A DNA stretch of 64,000 nucleotides. It comes from Andrena cerasifolii (taxonomy: Eukaryota; Arthropoda; Insecta; Hymenoptera; Andrenidae). The notes beneath the pieces were generated by a model that had not been told where the DNA came from, did not search any database, and saw only the letters and a list, made by a program, of their open reading frames with translations. A program made the translations under genes and the position numbers. Numbering within the stretch: position 1 is the stretch's first letter; each line of letters begins with the position of its first letter. The stretch covers positions 3,844,001 through 3,908,000 of the forward strand of contig NC_135123.1 in assembly GCF_050908995.1 (NCBI RefSeq), written 5' to 3'. This document shows, piece after piece, positions 12,201 through 24,400 of the stretch.

Positions 12201-14260
12201 TGCTCTACACTGGGGCCCCACAAGGAACCACGTTATATATACTTACGCTACGCGCTTACGAGCCCGCACCTACACTACTGCAGTTCTCCTCACTGATTCT
12301 ACCCTTAGTAACGGCGTACGACTGGTTGCTCGCCGTTATTCGCTGAAAAAGGCACCCTGTGCAGCCCTGAGGTATGCCATGCCTTAGAATACATAATTGA
12401 AAATTAAAAATTATATTTTCATTTGAAAACAATATTTATTTTAGCGGCTGTGATTTAAATGCTCCAAGAAGACTTGGACCAGATGGTGAAGGTGGTGACG
12501 AAGCAAGAGATGAATGTACTCCGCTACATTTATGCTGTCAATGGGGTTTAGAACAAGTTGTTCAAACGCTTATTGAACATGGTGCTAATGTGAATGCTCG
12601 AGATGCAGAAGGCAAAACTCCCGTTCATGTAGCTATACAAAACCAGCATTCACAAATTATTTCTCTGTTGCTTTGCCATCCTAATATAGATTTAAATAAA
12701 CGGGATAAAAAAGGGTTAACACCGTTTGCAACAGCTTTGACGTTTCGAAATAACAAGGCTGCGCAAGCAATATTGGAACGACTACCTAAAGCTGCCGAAC
12801 AATATGATAATAAAGGCAGAAACTTTTTACATACTGCTATTCAAAAGAACGACGTGGAAAGCATTTTATTTCTATTATCTATCCAGGTGAATATTAACTT
12901 TTAAGTATTTGAATGGATTTCCATTTATTTCGTAAGTATTAAAAAAAATATCTATATAGAAACAAAAAAGACGCAAAACAGTTTATAATTGAATGATTTA
13001 TCATTTTGTAGGTAGATGTAAATTCCAGAGTGCACGATGTTACACAAACTCCACCTTTACATCTTGCCGCGATGTCCGGAAATGAAATGTTAGTACGAAG
13101 TTTAATTTTGGCTGGGGCACGTGTTAATGATACCGATGCAAATAGGAATACTGCTTTACACGCTGCAGCAAAATCAGGCCATGCTGCAGTTGTATCAGCT
13201 TTTTTACAGGTAATGAAAAATGATTTATATACATTTCTATGAAAAGGCATTATTTAAAGTGTCCCATTTTTATTCGTTAATACAACATTTTAATATAATT
13301 CTAGTATAATATTAAATAATCACATTATCTACTTTCTCGTTTGTAGAACAACATTAATTTTGATGCAGTGAATGCAGACGGTGACAACACATTGCATGTA
13401 GCTGTAAGAGAAGGTCACGTATCAGTGGTAAGAACGCTTTTGACTGAATGTACACTGGATGCTGAAGCAGTAAATCTTAAGGGAAGAAACCCTCTACATG
13501 AATTGGCTAGATGTGGAAAAGATAACGCTGCAACTATATGTGAACTGTTTTTGGAGTGTATGTCACAATATCCAGTAAATAATGCAGGTAGATATGTAGA
13601 AATACATCGTATGTGCGTTTTCACTACTTCGTACTGTTTTATAAGATTTGGTAGAAAAAAGTATCTTTTAGTTGCGTTTTTAATAACTGTTAGCCGTATA
13701 CGAACAAATATTCAATGGAAATATGGCATTGATTATGTCATGACAAAGTAAATTAAAATTAATATTCTGTTTAAGATTTGGATGGCAATACTGCACTACT
13801 GATTGCTTACATGAAAGGTAACGGCCAACTTTGCCGTACTTTGGTAAAGGCTGGCGCATGTTTAGGTTCTATGAATAAAGAAGGCATTACAATCTTTAAC
13901 TATCAAGTAGCAACAAAGCAATTACTATATAGATTGCTGGATTCTTTAACTCAAGAAGCACCATGGGCTGATAAAGATCTTTGCCTGGAATGTGGTACAA
14001 AATTTTCTCTCACGATGCGAAAACATCACTGGTAAAAAAAATTATGAAATGATACTTATGCAGAACGATAGAGATACACGGGAATCTATGGAAAATTTTA
14101 TAATACTAATCTGTTAAAAAAAATTTTTAGCCGCCACTGTGGTCGAATTTTGTGCAATAAGTGTTCTGGTCACGATGTTCCGATTGTAAAATTCGGATTG
14201 AATAAACCAGTACGTGTTTGTGCGGTATGTTTCGATGTATTGCAAGTAGGCACTGAATGA
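9262..14260 (+). CDS. Ankfy1: Ankfy1 / Rabankyrin-5, ankyrin repeats and FYVE finger (5' exons not in view)
   Basis: Rab5 effector on early endosomes and macropinosomes; the C-terminal FYVE finger binds phosphatidylinositol 3-phosphate. Coding exons: 9262-9665, 9741-10454, 10543-10815, 12445-12886, 13012-13209, 13347-13587, 13776-14031, 14131-14260. They total 2658 nt (885 codons plus stop) and keep frame throughout. Ankyrin repeats run through almost all of it (for example GWTALHSC, TPVHVAIQ, TPLHLAAMSGNEMLV). The last two exons make the finger: CLECGTKF, then the family signature RKHHCRHCGR, which only appears after splicing 14031 to 14131, then PVRVCAVCF. The first exon opens after an acceptor in frame, and vertebrate orthologues are about 1170 aa, so roughly 280 N-terminal residues with the BTB domain are missing from the window or hidden upstream. 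The intron after 10815 is swollen by an hAT-like element. AATAAA lies at 14272-14277. Confidence 0.95.
10822..12369. mobile_element. hAT-like element in Ankfy1 intron, inserted at the splice donor
   Basis: 1548 bp with about 365-bp terminal inverted repeats (10822-11190 and ~12000-12369; tips CAGGGCTACACAGGG and its near complement). Flanked by AGGTATGG (10814-10821) and AGGTATGC (12370-12377), a 7/8 match. That duplication contains the exon end and donor AG|GTATG, so the donor exists on both sides. A second element (11245-11955) is nested inside. A shorter relative is at 45234-45518. Open frames in the arms (such as 12139-12387) are not genes. Confidence 0.9.
11245..11955. mobile_element. 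Nested mariner-like MITE, 711 bp
   Basis: Ends CAGGGTCAGCG and CGCTGACCCTG with TA on both sides (11243-11244 and 11956-11957). It lies in the spacer between the arms of the 10822-12369 element and must have arrived after it. Non-coding. Confidence 0.85.
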
Positions 14261-14585
14261 GATGACATTTAAATAAAGGAGAATATTCATATGTAAATAA
14301 AGTAATCATTCCATATGTATTTCTCATAAAAAGCATATTGAATGTGTGTCCAATTCTATGTCAACCATGCTATATATATTTTACTGTATTGTATAATTAT
14401 TCTTGTTGAAAATTTGTTATATTTATAGTTACTAAATTTTAAATACAAATGAAAGAAGATCAACAGAAATACATACTCTGATAAGTTATTATTTATTCCT
14501 AGCGGTAGTTGTACATCTACAATGTATCAAGGTAACGCACAACAAGTTTTAACAAAGATTTCACATTTTTTACGAAAGTGTGGCC

Positions 14586-16322
14586 TTACTTAAGTTTACT
14601 AAATAGTGTTTCTGCCACACAGTGATCTACACATTGTACATAATCAATTAATTCCTCCAGACACGTTTCCTCTGTTTTACTCCTTGAATTAACACGGTCG
14701 TTACATGCAGTAAGTTTTTCTTGTATATTAGCACATTTAGGTCGGCCTGAGCATTTTTCCTGCAAAAAAATGATTCATTATAGTTGTTTGTAGGTATACA
14801 AATAATAATGATGTACAGTTAATATTATTGTTCTCAAATAATATTTTGATTAAGAGTACATTGCGTGACAAGGGAGAGAAGAAAGCGATTTCGACGACCG
14901 GCGAGGGCAGCATTTTACGCGAGGCAAAATCGCGTCTCTCCCTTGTCACGTGCAATACTTTTTTCAACACCTGCATGAAAGGTGTGTTTTTGATAGCCTG
15001 CTGAGCGATTCACAAAAAAATACACATGATCGATAACGATTAGTCGAACAAATGCACTGGACTCCCTAATAATATCTCTTAGGCCCGATTAGATATCAAC
15101 TTGGCTCTAACTCACAAAAATTACCCACACAAATGCCTAAAACCCAATTTCAGGATTTTTCCCTAATCAACCCCTAGGGGGGTGAAATGTATTTTCATGG
15201 ATTCCTCAAAATCTCTTAGGCCCAATTAGATATCAACTTGGTTCTAACTCACAAAGATTACCCACACAAATGCCTAAAACCCAATTTCAGGATTTTTCCT
15301 TAATCAACCCCTAAGGGGGTGGTGAAAAATGCGTTTTCATGAAGTCCTTAATATCTCCTAGGCCTGAAGCGAAGCGCTTTGGTAGTGAGGAATTAGATGT
15401 TCCTAAATTACATGGCGACACTGCTACATTATATTCTACTAAAACTATTGATCCGAAATATCATACAAATGTTGGTCCATGAATACTCTCTTCATGACTT
15501 GTAACTTTTCAATGTTGCATGTTACAAAAAGAATCCAACATTCACATGAACTGCGAAACATGTAAATATTATTTGAGATTAGATATTCCAGCAGAATATA
15601 TATAGTCATAGTTTGACATCAAATAATAATAAGAACACTATTAGTTTATAAATACTATAAATCTCTAAGTTTTATAAAATTTCACTATTATTCAATTGTG
15701 ATTTATTATTTAATATTCTGGTTATGTATATTATCCATTGGTTTACGATAAAATGAAATAAGTGAGACAAATGAATTTTTATTTACTAAGATCTGCAAAT
15801 AATTTTTATTACCATGAAGGTTTGTTGTTCAAGTCATGAAATAATAAATATGAATTTAATGTGTGGAGAAGAAAAACCTACTCAAATGTGTCCCTTTAAA
15901 TGGAATGGATGTGACAAGTCAGAAAGAAAGCATTTTTAATTAGTGAAATGCACTATGATACTTTGAGCTTTATAAATAAAGCTAAATCAAATCTATTGAA
16001 TGTGGTATATTATCAATTTATGTCAAAATCGAGATTTAATTTCATTATAATATAAATATATTTATGATAAAGATGAACTGAATTAAGCATATTCTATAAT
16101 TTTGTAAGTTTATAATTTTATATTCGAAAACAAATTGTACTACTCCTTTTATCAACAGAGTGTGAGTACGTAACGAAGCCCTAAAAACATTTTGAACAAG
16201 GGTATTATATAATAATTTTTACTCACACGAAGTACTTTCTGAGGATCAACTAACTCTGCTTCTTCGTCTTCAGCTTTCACGGTTGGGATGTAACGTTTAA
16301 AGAAACTTTCTAAGAAAGACAT
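14586..16322 (-). CDS. UQCRH: Cytochrome b-c1 complex subunit 6 (hinge protein)
   Basis: Small acidic subunit of respiratory complex III on the intermembrane-space side, assisting cytochrome c docking at cytochrome c1. Exons 16227-16322 (32 codons) and 14586-14759 join to 89 aa, the normal family size. The first exon gives the start MSFLESFFKRYIPTVK and an acidic run (AEDEEAELVD); the second holds six cysteines including twin C-X9-C pairs (C41/C51 and C65/C75) and the conserved NDRVNSRS and EELIDYVQC segments. Tail to tail with Ankfy1, 325 bp between stop codons. The 1467-bp intron carries repeats and two small open frames. The first exon was found only because of the conserved start; it is too short to stand out on its own. 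Confidence 0.93.
14861..14953. repeat. Short inverted repeat in UQCRH intron
   Basis: About 90 bp; arms GTGACAAGGGAGAGA and TCTCTCCCTTGTCAC around a GC-rich loop. Possibly a very short MITE; no clear duplication. Confidence 0.55.
15077..15361. repeat. Two-copy tandem repeat, unit ~128-130 bp
   Basis: Two adjacent units, each starting near TTAGGCCC.ATTAGATATCAA and carrying the shared stretch AATGCCTAAAACCCAATTTC and a C/G-rich AACCCCTAGGGGGG-type segment; a third unit begins at about 15350. An inverted, diverged relative is at about 58770-58960. It looks like a piece of a dispersed repeat of unknown class. Confidence 0.75.
15339..15482 (+). other. Unassigned 47-codon open frame
   Basis: The open frame starts inside the tandem repeat and leaves it at about 15362; the rest reads like a protein C-terminus (key parts EELDVPKLHGDTATLY and DPKYHTNVGP, then stop). 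I do not recognise it. An AG at 15360-15361 could be a splice acceptor. It could be an exon of another gene, a retrocopy fragment or chance. Confidence 0.25.
15814..15939 (+). other. Unassigned small Cys-rich open frame (41 codons)
   Basis: Start codon to stop, with five cysteines; MCPFKWNGCD followed by ERKHF resembles one repeat of a TRAF-type zinc finger. Too short to assign; possibly a fragment of a decayed gene. Confidence 0.2.
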
Positions 16323-16556
16323 TATTGCAAATACTTTTTATGCCGAATTTACACAGAGAATGCACCGAATGCAATTTGTTTCTTGTGTAGTATCGGTAGT
16401 AATTGTAGTAATACAAAAACGATAGGTTGGAAAATGTTGGTTAGAGTTGCCTGTCTTATGAATGCACCATGCTTGATGGCAATGATTGGTAGAGTAAAGG
16501 TCCGTTTTCACGCGACAGTAAAGCGCCCTCTTCATTTGAGAGTATATCCCGACTAT

Positions 16557-17048
16557 TACCAAAGAGGAGATATAATACCCAGATAGCACACGTCGTTTAT
16601 AAGCCGTTTTTAAGACGCCTTTCAGACTTTCAAGACGTCTTAAAGACGGCTTATAAACGACGTGTGCTATCTGGGATAATAGCGAATTCGGACAGTCGCA
16701 CTGGTGCGCACTGAGTGCGAATTTTACCCAATTGAAAGCGAAAGAGTTCGCACTCGGTGCGCACTAGTGCAGGTTGCCGAATGTGCTATAAGAGGCGTCA
16801 CTCCGGGCGGAACCTTTGAAATCCTTACTTGACCTTGGCATTTAAATTGGTTGTGTATTCGAGCGGGATATTCAAATCGACTAAATGTATCTTATCGCAA
16901 TTTGCTGATTATTGCCGAAGTTTTACTGTGGTTTACCGATCATTGCCGAATGGGTATTTAAATTGGTTGTCTAGTGATTTCCCTAGTTTATGTCTGTTCT
17001 TGTCGAGTGACGCCTCTTATTATATCTCCTCTTTGCTTTTACGGTAAT
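16557..17048. mobile_element. Inverted-repeat element with nested insertions
   Basis: Outer arms: TATTACC...AAAGAGGAGATATAATA at left (16557-16577) and its complement at right (about 17013-17048); the left arm continues as AAGAGGCGTCACTC only at 16791. The gap of ~213 bp holds two further inverted repeats: 16578-16675 and about 16684-16787. This is a three-layer nest. Non-coding. Confidence 0.7.
16578..16675. repeat. 98-bp near-perfect palindrome
   Basis: Starts CCCAGATAGCACACGTCG and ends with its complement, bordered by ATAATA on each side. A half copy starting CCCAGATAGCACAC lies at about 17153. Probably a MITE; the transcript would form a strong hairpin. Confidence 0.75.
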
Positions 17049-17536
17049 AATACATGTCATGACTTGTGTCGTCGTGAAAACTAGATGTCGTGAAGTCGTA
17101 ACCGTGTCATAACATTTGACTCACGCTGCCACACAGTGTCTCCCAACGAAACCCAGATAGCACACAACGTCTAAAGACACCCAAAAGATGTCCAAACCTA
17201 ATGGGATTTGACATGGGGGCGGGGCCTAGCCAAGATGGCGCTGATATGGATACAAGATACATGTGTTGTATATGCGATAATGTAGTTTTTTGCGAAAATA
17301 TCCCTTTCTATGCAAAGTATTTGTGATTGGGCAGGTTCAAATCCCGCTCAGCGGAATTTTTGCAACGGCACGAGAACGGGCAGGGATTGATGTGTATCCA
17401 ACGAGCGCTTCTACTTTCCGCCACTAGATGTCATGGTGACGGATGTCGGATTCCAAAAATGGACGTACATACAATTGACGTCTTGCAAACGTCTGCGCTG
17501 TATGGGAGAATACCGAATTCGCTATTAGAGCATATG

Positions 17537-18876
17537 GTACGTGTCCCGATTACGGTGTCCTGTCCCCATTACGGTGCCTTTGTACTTAAAGAAGCCGTAC
17601 AAAAAGAACTCGCATAAATAAATAGGGAAAGAATTTTTCTTAAGTTAAACTATTAATGTATGTGTTGCAAACGAGAGTGTTGCATTTTTGAACGATCAAA
17701 CGAGTTTACCTGAAGTAAAGTTCGATAACTAATTCCTATAATTACAAACTGCGTAAAGTACATGCATGCTTCATTTTCCGAACTGTTCGATTATCCGAAC
17801 AATTCGAATTTCCGAACCATCTCGGTCCCAAACAGTTCGGATACTTGACGCTCTACTGTATGTACATATATATCTTTTCACTTTAAAAATGTTGGCTTGA
17901 CTTTACAATGTTACATCAGAGTGTTCAAGGGGTTATAAAAATTAAGAAGTACAAAATAAATGCAAAACAATGTATTACGAACTGAATAAAATGAGCCTAG
18001 GGTAGATGTCCCAATTACCGTGCCTTTATGCTTAAAGAAGCTCTACAAAAAAACTCGCATAAATAAGGAAATAAATTTTTTTAATTAATTTAAACTATTA
18101 ATGTATGTGTTACAAACGAGAAGGTTGCATTTTTAAACAATTAAAGCATAGTAAAAAAAAATTCAAAAATGCATATGAAGATTTCGATGGATTTACCTAA
18201 ATCCTTACCGGAAACGGTAAGAAACACGAACTTTACAGAAGTGAATAAATTGATAATTATCATGATTTGCACTTATGTAAAGTGTTTATTATATCATAAA
18301 AGGTTCAAATTTTAGGAAAAAATAGCAAAATGAGCACTTTTGAAACGTTTTCGTATTTTTAAAGTGAATCCGGTAATTGGGACAGGAATTTAACGCTTGC
18401 TCCTATTACCGTGCCCCTCGAAGCCCACTGGCTCCATCTGTAACTGATAAACCTAACCTTACTTTCGTTTCTCAGAACGGGTGAACAGAAATTTATATTT
18501 GCATATTTTGCTTTTGTAATGAAAATGTCATATTACAATTACATAAAAACACCTATCGTAGAGCAAAAAAATGTTTTGAACAGTTCAAAGTTCAAAGACA
18601 TAACCTAACCGCGGGAACGCTATTCAAAAAAGGGCACGGGAATAGGGACAACGCATTTTTCAGGGCACGGTAATTGGGACAAAAACATGTATTTTTATTT
18701 CAATTAAAAAATATATGAAAAATTAACATTTTGAACCCGAAAAAATGCCTTAATAAAGAGAAAAGTTCAAAACACCAATATAAATTTTCACCAAGCAAAA
18801 TTAAAGTAAGAGAAGTGAGTAATTAAATCTTTCACGAGCAAGTCGGCGTCAAAGCACGGTAAATAGGACATCTACC
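17537..18876. repeat. Dispersed repeat with 'PuATTACCGTGCC' motifs
   Basis: The segments at 17537-17705 and ~18000-18180 are diverged direct copies of one left end (GTCCC.ATTAC.GTGCCTTT, then AAAGAAGC), and the second continues to 18876, where the end is an inverted version (GGTAAATAGGACATCTACC). A further copy in the opposite orientation lies at 58172-58660. The motif (A/G)ATTACCGTGCC recurs internally. Class unknown; probably a non-autonomous DNA transposon. Confidence 0.65.
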
Positions 18877-20459
18877 TTATGTAGCGACAAGTTACAAATT
18901 TGTTTGTTGTATAGTAAGTGATTTGTCACTAGCTTCGACATACCAATACCCAATACCACTTAAGCCTTAAGCCGTCTCGCGTATTCGCGCGTCGACGGCA
19001 TAATAATTCCAGGCGCACTTGCGTTGCGTATCACAAATCGCGTGAAGTTGGACCGCGTTTAGGTAGGGGCACCTTATTTTCCTATTAGTTTATGATGTTG
19101 GCACCATATTTTTTAGCTAAATGCACATGTGCACAAAATATGTGCAATTTTCTTCAAAAGCAGAAAGTTGATTTGCCAATAGGTCACCTGAAAAATCTGT
19201 GAGATCAAGGTTGATGTGGGGGCCAAACGTTATTCATTTTCTGAGAAGATTTTCAGCAAATATTTTGCGATACGTTTGTGAAATGTTAATTACTTTTGTA
19301 AATTATGAATAAATGTACAAAATGCCAACAGTAAACCAAATTTGCGACTATTTTTTCTACGTTACTAAAATCTGCGAGTCAAGAAAGATTAGGAAACGGA
19401 AAGAAATGTTGAATACTTGGCTCAGCCAGCTACTTGGACTTCAATTTTGTCTATTTTACCATACTGATATTTTTGAAAGATATGAATATTGTATTACGAA
19501 TAACAATGATATTTATTTTCCATTCAGAATGTTTACATGATTTATTTCGTAAAATGGTCAAAAGAACCGTCATGGTCTTTATAAGAAGGATGGCGTCATC
19601 CGAAAGTGTTCGCGTACTTTTCTCACAGCTATGAGTCCGTTGAAGTACAGTGAATGTATTCTATGTTCCAAGTAAAATACATTTCGTTCGATTAATTCGT
19701 TATCATAACATTGTGTGTAATACTGATTAATACTCCGTAGAAATTAGGAAAATCAAGGTGCAGTGGATCGTGCTCACAGTTAAACATTGAGGTAGTTTTG
19801 TGCCAGTGTGTTGGAAAGGTAGTAGGAATAAACCTCTATATTTTTCACAAAGAACTGTTACGAAGAACAAAAAGTAGTCAAGATACAATACTGATATCTA
19901 AATGACGTCCAATAACGAATATAATATTATAGAAACAAGTTGAAAAATTATAGGTTTGGAAAAAAACCGGAACGTATTCGTATAAGACTTAAAGGCTGTG
20001 TTTTTCATAAGAAAACCTTCTACTTTATTGGAATTTATACAAGGGAATAAGTAAAACAGACGTGATACAAGGAATCCTTCTCAAGAAATGATTACCATAT
20101 CGTTTCTTAATGTAGAAGTTCAACTTAAAAACTTCGAAATGTTTGAGGTTATGTTTCAATGAAACTTGAATTTTTATAGTAAGAACCGAGGCAAGTTATC
20201 AGGAAAACAAAAACAAACTGGATGTAAGTTAAAAAATGGAGACAGATCTTTCTATTATTACGTATCGTGTTTCTTAGTTGTGGAAAAAGTTTCATTGTAG
20301 TGGTCTAGGTTTTGTATGTTTTCGTTTGAAATATACATTTTTAGAAGTTTGCTCAGTTCCCTTTGATTAGTTTGTTCATTCACAATTTGTATTTTTAAAC
20401 TGTTTCGTTTTTGTGACTGTACGTGTTGGGATGACATGTTACAATTTTTAAGCTGTAAT

Positions 20460-21080
20460 CAGGGTTGCCAGATCAACCGGGGAGGGGGGTGAGAGAAAAA
20501 AAAGGACCAATAAGAAAACAGGCATCTAAAATTCATTATAATGGGCAAATTCCACTTATGCCCAAATTGCCCGTGCTTTTCATTAAGCCAGATTTCCCTG
20601 AAGGCAACGTCAAGAATTTCAAAGTCGATTTTCTCGAAAATGAAGCGCGATATAAAAAAAGGTACTCTTTCCTTTCGACTTATAACAAGTAAATAAGTCG
20701 AGAAAAAGGTATAAAATTTTTCGATATTGCGCCTTATTTTCGAGAAAATCGACTTTGAAATTCTTGACGATGTGTCCAGTCGCGTATAAGATCTACCCTA
20801 ATGAAACTCTCGGGCGATTTGAGCGTAAGTGGAATTCGCCCAGTGACTTCTTATAAAGGAGTAATAATAATAAAAGTATTACGAATATTTATTAGAATTT
20901 GTTACAGATTTTAATAGTTTTTTATTTTTGTATGGCATGCTACACCAGTGCCAGTGCGTGCCTGCCGAATTCGCTAATATTCTCTATTCTGCCGGAGATT
21001 TTTATTATGCCTACCTGAGGCCGGAGGCAACGGTTCAAAACCTGAGACTCCGGTTGAATGCCGAAGATCTGGCAACCCTG
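20460..21080. mobile_element. hAT-like MITE, copy 1 (621 bp)
   Basis: Ends CAGGGTTGCCAGATC and GATCTGGCAACCCTG, with a perfect 8-bp duplication GCTGTAAT (20452-20459, 21081-21088). Internal hairpin around GAAAATCGACTTTGAAATTC. A second copy at 31032-31701 lies in the Med21 intron. The open frame 20465-20692 is part of the element. Confidence 0.92.
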
Positions 21081-21404
21081 GCTGTAATGTAAAGTGTCGA
21101 GTTATACCTACATAAGATCGTGCTAATTTCGTATTAATGTCTTATATATATGTTGTATATTTTTGTAATGTGATATATGTATTAAATATATATATAGTAT
21201 GCAATACTCGTAATGTAAAGTTACTTTTATATAAGCTATAATGTAACGTTCTGATAATGTAATAAAAAGTATTTTCGTATACTTAAAAAGTTTATGGTAT
21301 TTCTTATAAAGTGTTACTATCACCTAAGGGCAATGTTATCTCATCACTGAATTTTATTCACGGTTGTTGTAGCGGTGCACATGAATGGATGATGCTTGGA
21401 GGCA

Positions 21405-24400
21405 ATGAACGGGATGGAGAGACATGGGCATGGACATGGACATTCGCACTCACACCGTCATCGCCATCCACACGGAAATTCGCAAAGCGCATCTCAGAAC
21501 TCAAATCAGTCGTCCAAACATAGCCACACGCATATACCACATTCGCAGAAGGATACGTCCGCCGTACAAGCACCTCAGAAGCCAAGAAATTACAAGTTGC
21601 TGGTTGATCCGTTTCTGGTTAAAGGGGCAACGAAGTTGTACAGGTACGATGGCACTGTACCAGGAGATCCGACTTATCCCGAAGTTCAGCCTCGGGACCC
21701 CAGGTCGCAATTAACAAGGATTTGGACTCGTTTAGAGCAACTCGACTTACCTGTACCTAGATTTAAAATTGACTCCAATTACTGCGGCGAACCACCGCCT
21801 CTTGAAGTAACATTTTGCCATTTAAATGATAACATCGATAAGACTTTTTTAATGGACATGGTCCAGAAATTTGGAGCTGTGGAAGAGCTGATTGTTTACT
21901 ATCATCCTTTGACTAACAAGCATCTTGGTATCGCAAGAGTGGTATTTGAAAGTACGAAAGCTTCTAAAGCGTGTGTAGAAAAATTAAATAATACGTCTGT
22001 GATGGGTAAAGTTTTAAAAGTATTTCTCGACGCATTTGGAGATGAGTGTAAAAAGATCTATGACGAGTTGACTGTAGAGAAGAAACTGGAGAAGAAAATT
22101 GAGAAGGAAATAAAGCCTGAGAATGATCAAGGAAAGCAAACGCCGATTGAAAAGATTGTCACGGAGGAGAGGGATGATTTCAGAAGTAATAAAAAAATAG
22201 CCTCGAGTGTCGAGAAGTCCAGAGACACGTATGTAGAAAACTCGAGATACAATAAATATAGGGACTATCCTACCCCTAGTGGCAGTACAGGAAGTGATTT
22301 AGGCTATGGTACTGCGCCTAGCGAACTTAATTATTCTAGTAATTACTCTCAAAATTCTACCCCAGCCACAAATTATGATTTCTATTATAGTGGTTATCAT
22401 CACCAGCCTCCGAATAATTATTTAGCAAATATACCTCAGAATGTATCGCAGAGTATCTCGATTCCACAAAATTCAAGTATGTGGTGGGGGAACAACACAG
22501 GACCGGCGGGTTATGCGTCGTCTTCTATTTGGTCCGTTCAACATGGGACAAATTTAGACAATCCCAATTCTAATGTAGTTCCAACTGTCAAGATTTCTGC
22601 GATGAAGATACATCACACTCCTAAGAAGGAAAAAGAAAATCAAACTGCCATGAAAAACTCGTCGCGAGATTCACCAGTAGAGACTCGGAAAACGCTAGAC
22701 TTGGATACGAGAATTGCTATGTTATTGAAGGACAAGGCGGGAGGAATGGCACCACCGTTCTTACAGTTTGGTAGCGATTCCGAAGATGAGAAAAAGTCCG
22801 TTAATGCAGAGAACGAAATGCTCTCGGAACCACCAAGTCCTTTCCTGTCCCACGAAACATACAAATCGTGTTTTGAGAAAATGAGAGAGAGGAGTAAGGA
22901 ACGATGGAAAGTGCACGAGAATAGTATCAATCAGTTTTCAGTCGATGAGGATTTAGGTAGCGTCATCAGTTCGAGCGAAGATGAAGCATTATTGGGAAGT
23001 TATAGTCCTGCGCTAGATGAGATAGAACCGGAACCACCGAAAGACCCACCACCTCCACCTCCACCTGATGACGATAGGATGTCATTAAGTCCATTAAGTT
23101 CAGGGGATGAGAAAATTGAAGAGGTGATTACATAACTAAATATGTAGGATACAATCATGTATTCATAGATTTAAAATCTTTCTTCCGTATCAGGGTTTCC
23201 CAGACTATGTTCCACGGAACACCAGTGTTCTGCTGAACCGGAGTAGGTGTTCCGCGACAATTTGAAAGGGTTTTATACACTGCAACACATTTAAAGATCT
23301 TCTACTAAGTAGAAGCTAAGTGTTCCGTTAATATTTCCGGGTTTGCAAAGTGTTGCATTGCAGAAAATGTTTGGGAAACCCTGTTCCATATAATTGCAAA
23401 TATGAAATATTTTACGATTAAACTGCACAGGTTATAGCTCAAACGGAACCTACGACTCAGTTATATCCAGGAGCTGGTTATCCTGGACATTTAACCCATT
23501 ATCCTACCAGTGATATGTATCACTGGCCACGACCAGCACAATATCCGTACCCTTATGGAACAACATATTTACAAAGTCATTATCAACCTAATACTACGTC
23601 ATTCTCTGGAACAGTAGGAAATCACCAAGGAGCAAATTATTATCCATCATTTCAATCACGGCTACATGCGATGGCGAATCAGAATATTACAAAAGATAGT
23701 CCACAGGTATGTACATTTTGAATTTATACATTTACATCAGGGTTGACTAACTGGTGGCTCACGAGCCACCGGGGGCACCTCCGCCTTGCTGCCACGCTGA
23801 ACCTCCCAGACTTTGACGATCGCAGTCAAAAAGAGAAGGAAGGAAGGAGAAATCGACTGCGATCGTCAGAGTCTGGTCGGTATGGAGGGAGGCCATTCAG
23901 CGTGGCAGCAAGGCGGAGGTGCCCCCGGTGGCTCGCGAGCCACGAGGTAGTCAACCCTGATTTACATATATAGGATGATTCGTATATCTTAATTACTTAA
24001 AACATTTGGAAATTGTCTGAAATAATGTCTGTTTCGATAATCGCAGAAGGTGGTGAAAAGACCGTTTGATAAATTCCTTCTCTTTTTATTATTATTATTA
24101 TTATAAATAGCATTATTGGTGTATAGCAGGCCTGCCCTTTGCGGTGCAAATATCTCCTGAAGTTCTGGGACCCGCGCTCAGCTGTTGCTCGGGTCCCAGA
24201 ACTTCAGGAGGTATTTGCACCGTAAAGAGCAGGCCTGGTGTATAGAATGGTGCATTTTTATTACTGACTAATAACTTTGGTCAAAGCAGCCGTAGCCGTG
24301 ATGAATACACCGGTTCTCGTTAGATCACCGAAGTTAAGCATCACGGGGCGGTGTACTGGGGAAAGATGGGGGTGACCACATCCACCTTTCTCCCGATGCG

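Larger units (their letters stand above)
16323..20459. other. Repeat-rich interval between UQCRH and Setd1, no gene seen
   Basis: Divergent spacer between the UQCRH start and Setd1. It contains nested inverted repeats (16557-17048), dispersed repeat copies (17537-18876) and otherwise AT-rich sequence with no supported coding exon. Promoters of UQCRH and Setd1 must lie here or in 21081-21404, but I see no definable element. Open frames at 17327-17617 and 19313-19634 lack domains. Confidence 0.6.

Noticed and set aside
12139..12387. 82-codon open frame
   Set aside because: It lies wholly in the right terminal repeat of the Ankfy1-intron element and ends just past it.
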